Source: Bacteroidota bacterium (GTDB lineage Bacteria; Bacteroidota; Ignavibacteria; SZUA-365; JAADGX01). Taken from it: a DNA stretch of 6,381 nucleotides. Within the stretch, counting starts at the first letter, position 1; each line of letters starts with the position of its first letter. Shown in pieces: positions 1-6,381 of the stretch. The position numbers and the translations under genes are program-made. Under the pieces are notes generated by a model. That model had not been told where the DNA came from, ran no database searches, and worked only from the letters and a program-made list of their open reading frames with translations. The DNA lies in the NCBI GenBank assembly GCA_027021285.1, contig JALUUP010000482.1:1-6381 (forward strand), written 5' to 3'.

Positions 1-1
1 C

Positions 2-778
2 GTGGAACTGCACTGCCTAAAGGAAATCGTGATCGAGGTCATCAACGACATGCCGGGATTGTTCTTTCCGGGTGATTTCGCCGTGGAGGCGGGACGCACC
101 GTGGAAATACCTCTCGTTCTCGACCCGAGGGGATTCGCATTGTCCGATATCGACGTCATTGTGAGATGGGATGAACGCTTCGGCAAGGTTGTTTCCGTCC
201 TGAACGCGGGCGCGACGGCCTCGTGGGAAGTGAAGGAATCTTCGTACCCGGATGCACGAGACGGTGCCATGAACGTGCAGCTTGTCAACACCGGCGGACG
301 AAAAGACGGCGGAAGGATTCTGATCCTCCGGTTCGAGACGCTTCCCTTTTCGCAAGGCGAGGGTTTTTCCATTCGTTCCACTACGATCTGGACGGAGCAG
401 GTTGTCGCGAACACTTCCACGCAACCGGTTCGCTCCGATTCATGCCGCCTGGTCGTGTCTGGCAGCTGCGCCGTTCCCCTTTCGGCAGGAGACGCTTTCG
501 CGATCCTGACGTTCCGGCCAAATCCCATCACAAGCGGACAATTGGGCGCCGGTACCCTGAATCTGACCTTGCGCACCACCACTGCAATGACCAGGCCGCT
601 GCTGGTCGACGTTTTCGATATCCTGGGCAGGGTACGGCTTTCGAAGTCATTTGACGCCGTACCCGCGGGTACTCATTTATACTCTCTGCCTGTTCATAGC
701 CTCCCTCCAGGTACCTACTTCTGTCGCTGCATTTCAGAATGGGGCGTCAGTACATTCAAAATCCAGGTAACACGCTGA
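2..778 (+). CDS. C-terminal part of a secreted protein with a cohesin-like region and T9SS type A sorting domain (5' partial)
   Basis: The frame is open from the first complete codon and ends at TGA 776-778. The GTG at position 2 has no visible ribosome binding site, and the protein starts mid-domain with no signal peptide, so I read it as the 3' end of a longer gene (258 codons visible). Residues ~16-135 look like a cohesin-type beta-sandwich: an AGRTVEIPLVLDP opening strand, an alternation around SDIDVIVRWDE, and a GGRILILRFE strand near the end. Residues ~168-258 form a T9SS type A C-terminal sorting domain, with RPNP at 172-175, a VFDILGRV strand, LPPGTYF, and a final KIQVTR. Two cysteines (148 and 156) flank the linker before it. 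By family knowledge such proteins cross the inner membrane by Sec and the outer membrane by the T9SS, which then removes the sorting domain. The ligand or role of the cohesin-like part is unknown; Ig-like or choice-of-anchor domains are alternatives. The sorting call is firm, the cohesin call tentative. Confidence 0.82.
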   Translation: MELHCLKEIVIEVINDMPGLFFPGDFAVEAGRTVEIPLVLDPRGFALSDIDVIVRWDERFGKVVSVLNAGATASWEVKESSYPDARDGAMNVQLVNTGGRKDGGRILILRFETLPFSQGEGFSIRSTTIWTEQVVANTSTQPVRSDSCRLVVSGSCAVPLSAGDAFAILTFRPNPITSGQLGAGTLNLTLRTTTAMTRPLLVDVFDILGRVRLSKSFDAVPAGTHLYSLPVHSLPPGTYFCRCISEWGVSTFKIQVTR

Positions 779-816
779 CCGCGGTATTTTCGTTGCCGGT
801 TTGCACAGTTTGCAAC

Positions 817-845
817 TTGTCAATCGAAAGTAATTGCTCCACAAT
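817..845 (+). promoter_or_regulatory. Weak sigma70-like promoter candidate upstream of the metalloprotease gene
   Basis: TTGTCA at 817-822 (5 of 6 matches to TTGACA) is followed after 17 bp by CACAAT at 840-845 (4 of 6 matches to TATAAT). Transcription would start near 852 and give a leader of about 55 nt before the ATG at 907. This is the best pair I found in the 128-bp gap, but matches this good occur by chance. Members of the Bacteroidota proper use a different -10 element (TAnnTTTG), which I did not find here. Read-through from the upstream gene is equally possible, because no convincing terminator separates them. Confidence 0.22.
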
Positions 846-906
846 CCGGGATACGCTAATTTCCATATTGTGAAAAGTCCGGCATAACAATACCGAGTAT
901 CGTACT

Positions 907-3900
907 ATGAAAAACCGAATCCTGCTTTCCATTTTCTTTCTTACGACGCTTTTACTCTTCGCGGAAGCCACAACCATCCCGCGCAAGTCGGTCGATCAAC
1001 TGACGTCCGAGGCTCATCGCATCGTCATCGCAAAAGTTGTTACGGTGAAATCGTTCGAAAGCGATGGAATCATTCGAACACGCGTGGAGCTTGAAGTCGC
1101 GAGCGCTCTTAAAGGTCCGGCCACCCCTCGACTCACGATCGTGACCGACGGCGGAACAATCGGCGAGGAGACATTAATGGTGGATGGACTTCCGGTATTC
1201 GCGACGGGTCAGAGAGTCATCCTCTTCCTCGACGAGGACCTGGATCAGATGTGCCCGGTGTACGGATGGGAACAGGGAATGCTCAGGATCATCAGGGAGC
1301 CTTCCAGCGGTGAGGATGTCGTAGTGGATGCGGAAGGAAATCGAGTACTCGGTATGACCAGAAACTGGGAGATTGTGACCGACCAGGAAGCCCAACCCCG
1401 CGCCGGAACCCTGGACATCCTTGGAGGAACCATTCCCACAAGGCGCCTCCAGCCAGCCCGCCCGGAAATAGCATACCCTGTGAATACCGCTCGCGATTTC
1501 ATCAATCACTTATCGGAATTGCTGGTCAGTTTCCCGGCCGGTGTCATCATACCGGAGCCAGCGACAACGGTTCGCAATCCAAAGGCCCAATCACTGATGG
1601 GCGGCGGATTGGAACCGCAGTATGTCATTTCGCGCTATTGGGCAAACGCCACGTGCACCATCATGTTCGACCCCACGGAATTCCCGAACAACTCGGCTAA
1701 ATATAAGGCAGGAAAAGACGCCGCATTCGTGTGGAACAATCTCGCCGGATCGCGCTTCACGTATGTCGAAAACACGAACCGGAGCAATCACACCGCACCC
1801 AACCGCGACAACATCAATTACATCACGTTCGGTTCTACATCCGGCGCGCTCGGCGTAACGTATTCCTGGTTCAGCGGCAGTCGTTTGCTCGAAATGGACA
1901 TCGTTTTCAACAGCGCCGTAAGCTGGATATACAACAGTCATCCGGCGAGCTGCAGCAAGTACTCCGGTTCGCCTTACGACTTCTTCAACGTGGCTTCACA
2001 CGAGTTCGGACACGGCCTGGGTCTTGGACACGAGAACGGTGTGCCCACGATCATGAACAAGTACTATCCAGGTGGTTGGGGCGGCAACTGGGAACACACG
2101 ATGATGGCGGATGACAGGGCAGGTGTGCGCGCGAATTACTCATCTTCGACCCCCGCACCGCTGGAATTCATCTGCACGCGTTGGAAACGCATCAACACCG
2201 GCTTCGTGGGCAGTGTTTCCAATTCTCCTTCGACGGCGGCGGTAGGTTCCACCATCACCGTGGAATATTCCGTGCATACCCAGGGCCTTCCCAAGGATTG
2301 CAAACCACTGCGCCTCGGGTTTTACCTTTCGGTCGATGAAACGATAAATCAAAATGACCAGCTCCTCGGTTTTACGTATTTTGCTCCCGCAGATACGTTC
2401 ACGCAGGGAACATTTACATCGACGATTCCAATTCCCAGCGTTACGCCGGGGACGTACTATCTCGGCTGGATGATCGACGACCTGGGCATGTACTCGGAAA
2501 CATCGGAAACAAACAACGGAACCGCCCGGTGCGCCACGATAAGCATTACAAGCGGAAGCGCCAATTTCCAGCGCTTGATGAGTCTTTCATCGAACCCCGT
2601 CGACTTCGGAGGTTCCAAGGTGGGTATTCCAGCGCCGTCCCGGGACCTTATCATATCCAACCGCTCGACGAGCAACCAGACGTTAAACGGCTACGTGTAC
2701 CTCGATTGCGCGGAAACGGAGTTCTACATCAACTCCGGTGGAGGCGCATTTTCCCTGGCACCCGGGCAATCGCGCACCGTGAACCTCGGATTCACTCCCT
2801 CACAGTGCGGAACACGGACGGCCACGTTGTACATCGACAACGATGCAACCAACCAGACATCACCCACGACCGTTGACCTGACCGGTGTGGGCTCCTGTAT
2901 CGATGTCGTGTTTTCTTCCGACGAGATTACGTTCGGCGAAGTTGATACGGGAAAGACCGCCATCGCCAGCTATGTCATCACCAACAAACCTGGTTCCATT
3001 CAAACATTGAGCGGTACGATTTCCCTGCCGAACGACGGCAACGGTCAGTATAAAATCGTGGCCGGTGGCGGAGGCGGAACGTTCCAGATTCCGCCCGGAC
3101 AATCCCATACGATCGATATCGAGTACCGTCCGGACCAGTGTGGCGGAGCAACGGGTGAACTCGTCATCACCCATAATGCCACGAATGAACCCTCACCGAA
3201 GAACATCCCCATCGACGGGTTCGGCGCGTGCCGCAGTTTGCTGGTTTCCCCGGTATCGATTGACTTCGGGAAAATCGCAAAGACGGACGCGTCACCGTGG
3301 CAACAAGTGGAACTATCCAATGACCCCGGTTCGAACGATACGTTGAACGTCACGATTCCATGCGCATTTACCGGTACGGACGGAGCGCACTTCGAGGTTG
3401 ATCCCACCGATTGTGGAGCAGCGGAACTGCAACCCGGTGATGCGAAAACGATCAATCTTCGTTTCGTTCCGGCGGCGGTAGGTACGTTCAATTCATCGCT
3501 CGACGTGGTTCATGATGCCACAACGACGATCGACAACCCGTTTCCCATTACCGTCACCGGCGAGGGCATTCCGAAGATCGCCGTTATTAACGTGGTCAGC
3601 AACATGAACTTCGGCGACGTGCATGTAGGTCGAGATACGACATTGAACCTGGATATCACGAATACAGGCAACGGGCCGCTGAACATCCATGCAATGGGCG
3701 TCGATGGCTTGAATACTGGGGATTTTTCCTATTTCCCAACCGATACCTTTACCGTGTGGCAGGGAGAAACGAAAAGCATCGCGATGACATTCACGCCGTC
3801 TGACATGGGAACAAGGGATGCCGTCTTCAGGATCGCATCCAACGACCCGGCCACACCTGAAGCGACCGTTGCCCTTACGGGCAATGGATTGACGGCGAAG

Positions 3901-5787
3901 ATGGTATTATCCACCCTTGCTCTCGATTTCGATTCCGTGGCGGTAACACGGGATTCCAGCATCTCGTTCCTCATCAAGAATTCCGGCAACATCAACCTGG
4001 ATGTTACAGCTCTGCGTATATACGGTGCCGATAAATCGGAATTCCGCGTTCAACCGCCGGGGCCTTTCAGCGTTGCTCCCGGTGATTCACAATCCGTCAA
4101 GGTCACGTTCGCCCCGACTTCGACCGGTATGAAAAACGCGCGACTGGAGATCCAGCACCTGGGCGGTTTACCGCAGAATGTCAGCCTTACCGGTTTTGCT
4201 TCCGCCGCTCCAAAACCAGCCATCAGCGCATCTTCTCCATCGATCGACTTTGGCAAAGCCGTCGTATCCTCCGCGGTTTCCAGGAATCTTGTCTTGCGCA
4301 ACAGCGGCACCGGCGTGTTGGAAATAACCGATATCAAGCTCATTGGAACTCACCCCGAGATGTACGCCGTAACTCCGCTTCCTCCATTCAACCTTCAACC
4401 GGGAGACAGCCTGGTATTATCGATTACATTCACTCCAAGCGCCACCGGTCAACTCGCGGCACAACTGGTTATCGCATCCAATGCGGGGGGCGATCTGAAC
4501 GTCTCGCTCCAGGGCGAAGGCATCGCGCCCGCGCTCGCGCTTTCCAGCGCTTCCCTGGATTTCGGCGACGTCCTCGTCAATGACCAAAAAACGCTGCCGG
4601 TTGTCATTACGAACCAGGGTACGGCGGTCTTGACGATCTCTTCGATTGCCATAAGCACCGTAACCGCGACTGATTTCTCATACACGTTCACACTCCCCCA
4701 CTCCATCCAAGCCGGTGCCAGCGATTCCATGTTCATCACCTTCGCGCCCACGGCGCCAGGTCCGCACGCTGCAACGATGACGATAACAAGCAACGTTCCG
4801 GGCAATGCCACCGATACGATTTCTCTTCGTGGGATCGGCCTCGCTCGAGCCCCGGTGATTTCTGTTTCCGCGACAGCACTGGATTTTGGGAACGTGCCCG
4901 TCGATTCGACGATGATCAAGTTCTTCACGATTCAAAACACCGGCAACGGTGATCTCGTAATCAACGCTTTCTCCATCGGTGGTTCCAGCAACGCTTTCTC
5001 CATCGGGGAATCTCCACCACTTACCATCGGGCCGTCGGTCAGCAAAAACATCAGCGTATCATTTTCGCCCCGGAACGAGGGAACACACAGCGCAACACTT
5101 ACCATCAAGCACAACGACGCCGGCACCGGCCCTGTCGATGTACTGCTCACCGGTTTCGCCGTGCGTCCCGGCGAATTGCAGGCGTCCGTTGTTTCCATCG
5201 ATTTCGGACCACACAAGGACCGCGATCCCGAGGTACAACGATCGTTCGTTATTACCAACTCGGGAAGCGAGACACTGGCCATTACTTCCCAGGTTATCGT
5301 GGGCAAGGATTCTGGCTATTTCCGCCTCTTGCGTTCATTGCCATCTTCCATCGGGGGAGGTGAACGCGACACCCTGTTGGTTGCATTCCTTCCACACTCA
5401 CCGACAGGGATAAAAAACGCGGTTCTTCGCATCGAGTATTCGGGGACAAACACCGGCGCCATCGATATTGCGCTCAGGGGTGAAATCATAACCGATCCAA
5501 CCAGCGCTGATAACGCAAAACCGGTTTTCTTCGAACTGAGACAGAACTACCCCAACCCGTTCCGCTTGAAGACGACCATCACGTTCAACGTTCCCCAGTC
5601 TACAACGACCAGGCTGACGATACACGACGTTTTCGGACGATTGGTTTCAACCTTGATCGACGAGCACATGAGCGCGGGCGAACACAGTATTCGTTTTCAG
5701 GCAAGGGGACTGGCTCCCGGCGTGTATTTCTACACGCTCCAGGCGGAAGGTTTTTCCGTAACCAGGAAGCTTCTTTTAACGAGGTAG
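907..5787 (+). CDS. Secreted matrixin-type zinc metalloprotease with nine ASH repeats and T9SS type A sorting domain
   Basis: This 1626-residue protein is probably an exported endopeptidase tethered to, or shed from, the cell surface. Residues 1-21 are a Sec signal peptide (KNR, hydrophobic core, AEA cleavage site), which supports the ATG at 907 despite a poor Shine-Dalgarno sequence. Residues ~22-140 form a beta-rich N-terminal domain often seen ahead of bacterial matrixins. Residues ~239-412 are the catalytic domain: zinc ligands His365, His369 and His375, base Glu366, Gly372, and Met-turn Met383 eight residues after the third His, the matrixin spacing. Residues ~417-548 resemble CARDB, ending in SETSETNNG. 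Nine ASH/choice-of-anchor-D Ig-like repeats of 105-115 residues fill 559-1530. The T9SS type A sorting domain spans ~1536-1626 (NYPNPF at 1547-1552, APGVYFY, terminal KLLLTR). The catalytic residues look intact, so it should be active; the substrate is unknown. No MMP-type PRCGxPD cysteine switch is present. All 13 cysteines lie before residue 837. Confidence 0.95.
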   Translation: MKNRILLSIFFLTTLLLFAEATTIPRKSVDQLTSEAHRIVIAKVVTVKSFESDGIIRTRVELEVASALKGPATPRLTIVTDGGTIGEETLMVDGLPVFATGQRVILFLDEDLDQMCPVYGWEQGMLRIIREPSSGEDVVVDAEGNRVLGMTRNWEIVTDQEAQPRAGTLDILGGTIPTRRLQPARPEIAYPVNTARDFINHLSELLVSFPAGVIIPEPATTVRNPKAQSLMGGGLEPQYVISRYWANATCTIMFDPTEFPNNSAKYKAGKDAAFVWNNLAGSRFTYVENTNRSNHTAPNRDNINYITFGSTSGALGVTYSWFSGSRLLEMDIVFNSAVSWIYNSHPASCSKYSGSPYDFFNVASHEFGHGLGLGHENGVPTIMNKYYPGGWGGNWEHTMMADDRAGVRANYSSSTPAPLEFICTRWKRINTGFVGSVSNSPSTAAVGSTITVEYSVHTQGLPKDCKPLRLGFYLSVDETINQNDQLLGFTYFAPADTFTQGTFTSTIPIPSVTPGTYYLGWMIDDLGMYSETSETNNGTARCATISITSGSANFQRLMSLSSNPVDFGGSKVGIPAPSRDLIISNRSTSNQTLNGYVYLDCAETEFYINSGGGAFSLAPGQSRTVNLGFTPSQCGTRTATLYIDNDATNQTSPTTVDLTGVGSCIDVVFSSDEITFGEVDTGKTAIASYVITNKPGSIQTLSGTISLPNDGNGQYKIVAGGGGGTFQIPPGQSHTIDIEYRPDQCGGATGELVITHNATNEPSPKNIPIDGFGACRSLLVSPVSIDFGKIAKTDASPWQQVELSNDPGSNDTLNVTIPCAFTGTDGAHFEVDPTDCGAAELQPGDAKTINLRFVPAAVGTFNSSLDVVHDATTTIDNPFPITVTGEGIPKIAVINVVSNMNFGDVHVGRDTTLNLDITNTGNGPLNIHAMGVDGLNTGDFSYFPTDTFTVWQGETKSIAMTFTPSDMGTRDAVFRIASNDPATPEATVALTGNGLTAKMVLSTLALDFDSVAVTRDSSISFLIKNSGNINLDVTALRIYGADKSEFRVQPPGPFSVAPGDSQSVKVTFAPTSTGMKNARLEIQHLGGLPQNVSLTGFASAAPKPAISASSPSIDFGKAVVSSAVSRNLVLRNSGTGVLEITDIKLIGTHPEMYAVTPLPPFNLQPGDSLVLSITFTPSATGQLAAQLVIASNAGGDLNVSLQGEGIAPALALSSASLDFGDVLVNDQKTLPVVITNQGTAVLTISSIAISTVTATDFSYTFTLPHSIQAGASDSMFITFAPTAPGPHAATMTITSNVPGNATDTISLRGIGLARAPVISVSATALDFGNVPVDSTMIKFFTIQNTGNGDLVINAFSIGGSSNAFSIGESPPLTIGPSVSKNISVSFSPRNEGTHSATLTIKHNDAGTGPVDVLLTGFAVRPGELQASVVSIDFGPHKDRDPEVQRSFVITNSGSETLAITSQVIVGKDSGYFRLLRSLPSSIGGGERDTLLVAFLPHSPTGIKNAVLRIEYSGTNTGAIDIALRGEIITDPTSADNAKPVFFELRQNYPNPFRLKTTITFNVPQSTTTRLTIHDVFGRLVSTLIDEHMSAGEHSIRFQARGLAPGVYFYTLQAEGFSVTRKLLLTR
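2581..5496 (+). repeat. Nine tandem ASH (ASPM-SPD-2-Hydin)/choice-of-anchor-D modules, protein-level repeat
   Basis: These are successive coding repeats inside the metalloprotease gene. Approximate bounds are 2581-2898, 2899-3231, 3232-3576, 3577-3900, 3901-4215, 4216-4533, 4534-4851, 4852-5172 and 5173-5496. Each unit opens with a strand of the type S-x-(I/L/V)-D/T-F-G or DFD, has an ITNxGxxxL core strand, a (P)GxSxxxxxxF-x-P strand pair, and ends in (L)xGxG or a related form. The first three units form a distinct subtype with longer spacing (N-x-T/S-L, then H/N-D/N-A-T-N or similar) and carry cysteines. Units four to nine are the common short type and have none. The units are clearly diverged at DNA level, so this is old duplication rather than a recent tandem expansion. 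The likely role is a stalk or a set of surface and ligand-binding Ig-like modules. Confidence 0.88.
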
Positions 5788-5962
5788 TCCGAACGATAAA
5801 AAGAATTTCGAACGTACTGCGACGGGCCAATTACCGGCGAGGATATTTTCACGGCGATGGAAAGCAGTATTTTTGAGAAACTGTTGTTTCTGTTGGATTT
5901 TTCACGTATTTACCAAGAGAAGCGAAGATCGTGTTGACGACGAGGAGTTCTCGGACGTTGAC

Positions 5963-5983
5963 ATGCACGTTCCTGGAAAATGA
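5963..5983 (+). promoter_or_regulatory. Possible six-codon leader ORF (MHVPGK) overlapping a candidate start by ATGA
   Basis: An ATG at 5963 opens six codons and stops at TGA 5981-5983. That stop overlaps an ATG at 5980 in the frame of the deoxyhypusine-synthase-like gene, an ATGA stop-start overlap of the kind seen in translational coupling. A strong Shine-Dalgarno-like AGGAG lies at 5943-5947, but it is 15 nt from the mini-ORF start, longer than ideal. If the downstream gene starts at 6010 instead, the overlap has no meaning. A perfect TTGACA at 5958-5963 offers a competing reading of the same bases as a -35 element, with only a poor -10 (GATACG, 5982-5987). None of these readings is secure. 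Confidence 0.2.
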
Positions 5984-6009
5984 TACGGAGCTTCCTGCTT
6001 TCAAACGAA

Positions 6010-6381
6010 ATGGCTGTTTCCACGGATAAACTTCTCAGCGGTCCTCCGATAGCGCCCGGGGCTATCGGAAAAAATATTTCGATCGTCCAGCTTGTAGAGC
6101 GCTATTTCCAGGCATACAACGCCGCTCGACTCTCGGAAGCATGTCGTCTGTTCTCCGAAAAAATTTTGGAGGATGACGTGACGGTTGGAATGAGCCTGAC
6201 AGGCGCGCTCACTCCCGCGGGTCTTGGCGCAAGTTGCATCATCCCCCTCGTCAAGGCCGGTTTCGTGGATTGGATCGTCAGCACAGGGGCCAATCTCTAC
6301 CATGACGCTCACTTTGCAATCGGCAGGACACTGCATCGCGGCACACCGCACGTCGATGATACTTCCCTCCGCCGTGCGGGT
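6010..6381 (+). CDS. Deoxyhypusine-synthase-family protein, N-terminal part (3' partial)
   Basis: The visible 124 codons run off the window end without a stop. Residues ~57-110 carry the family signature of bacterial deoxyhypusine-synthase-like proteins: TVGMSLTGALTPAGLG, then IIPLVKAGFVDWIVSTGANLYHD and HFAIGRTLHRG, which corresponds to part of the NAD-binding fold. The spermidine-processing catalytic lysine of the family lies further downstream and cannot be checked here. Bacteria lack eIF5A, so members are not expected to make deoxyhypusine; those studied are linked to homospermidine or related polyamine synthesis from spermidine or putrescine. The product should be cytosolic, as no signal peptide is seen. 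The start is ambiguous. ATG 6010 gives MAVSTDK; an in-frame ATG at 5980 adds ten residues (MIRSFLLSNE); a TGA at 5959-5961 rules out anything longer. Neither has a well-placed Shine-Dalgarno. I prefer 6010 because the added residues look non-conserved. The family call is strong; the exact reaction is not. Confidence 0.88.
   Translation, partial: MAVSTDKLLSGPPIAPGAIGKNISIVQLVERYFQAYNAARLSEACRLFSEKILEDDVTVGMSLTGALTPAGLGASCIIPLVKAGFVDWIVSTGANLYHDAHFAIGRTLHRGTPHVDDTSLRRAG
6045..6069 (+). repeat. Perfect 9-bp inverted repeat with 7-nt loop near the 5' end of the deoxyhypusine-synthase-like gene
   Basis: TCCGATAGC at 6045-6053 and GCTATCGGA at 6061-6069 are exact reverse complements around the loop GCCCGGG. 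The repeat sits within codons ~12-20 if translation starts at 6010. It is followed by an A-rich run and not a T-run on the + strand, so it is not a standard intrinsic terminator in the direction of the gene. In the mRNA it could fold into a stable stem just past the initiation region. The inverted repeat itself is certain; a regulatory role is inference. Confidence 0.8.

Noticed and set aside
799..816. Direct repeat GTTTGCA (799-805 and 808-814), also able to form a 5-bp TTGCA/TGCAA hairpin.
   Set aside because: It is short, has no T-run and no second operator-like copy, and fits chance in an AT-richer gap.
1999..2055. Astacin-type metalloprotease, suggested by Glu376 directly after the third zinc His.
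   Set aside because: The Met-turn methionine follows the third His by 8 residues, as in matrixins; astacins have a much longer gap.
3045..3491. Long open frames on the minus strand opposite the ASH repeats and the other genes (for example 17-424, 3045-3491, 4449-4928 and 6001-6351).
   Set aside because: They lie antisense to strongly supported coding sequence, show low-complexity or basic compositions without domain motifs, and have no sign of independent coding.
2581..5496. Recent tandem DNA duplication or recombination hotspot in the ASH region.
   Set aside because: The repeats are recognisable only at protein level; I saw no long identical DNA stretches between units.
5876..5902. Possible intrinsic terminator after the protease gene: AGAAAC/GTTTCT stem with a TGTT loop and a TTTTT run at 5898-5902.
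   Set aside because: The stem is only 6 bp with two GC pairs and the T-run starts 6 nt after it, so it would be a very weak terminator.
5857..5937. A 26-codon ORF (MESSIFEK start) in the gap after the protease gene, with GAGGA at 5839-5843 upstream.
   Set aside because: The Shine-Dalgarno-like site is 13 nt away, the peptide has no recognisable feature, and an ORF of this length is expected by chance.

Overview
The window looks like a chromosomal segment from a member of the Bacteroidota/Chlorobiota side of the FCB group. The sequence style is closest to Ignavibacteria- or Kapabacteria-like genomes, but that is an inference. Three things point there: two consecutive genes end in type IX secretion system (T9SS) type A sorting domains, the large gene carries a chain of ASH/choice-of-anchor-D modules, and a bacterial deoxyhypusine-synthase-like gene follows. 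GC content is moderate (slightly above half by eye, not computed). All three genes lie on the + strand.

Layout: (1) 2-778 is the 3' part of a secreted or surface protein. It has a cohesin-like beta-sandwich region followed by a divergent T9SS sorting domain, and its 5' end is almost certainly outside the window. (2) 779-906 is a 128-bp gap with a weak promoter-like pair and no clear terminator. (3) 907-5787 is one very large gene (1626 aa). It encodes a signal peptide, an N-terminal beta-rich domain, a matrixin-type zinc metalloprotease with an intact HExxHxxGxxH site and Met-turn, a CARDB-like domain, nine tandem ASH-type Ig-like repeats and a canonical T9SS sorting domain. (4) 5788-6009 is a 222-bp gap with a strong Shine-Dalgarno-like AGGAG, a six-codon mini-ORF that overlaps a possible start by ATGA, and two possible starts for the next gene. 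(5) 6010-6381 is the first 124 codons of a deoxyhypusine-synthase-family protein that runs off the window. A perfect 9-bp inverted repeat lies within its first 20 codons.

The first two genes fit together as exported, surface-attached proteins using the same secretion route. Gene 2 is probably an anchored or released protease held away from the cell by a stalk of Ig-like modules. The third gene is cytosolic polyamine metabolism and has no evident functional tie to the other two. I found no RNA genes, mobile elements, CRISPR arrays or phage features. I see no strong evidence for a wholly new system. The most specific oddities are the paired cysteine pattern in the first ASH repeats, and the hairpin plus mini-ORF at the start of the deoxyhypusine-synthase-like gene.
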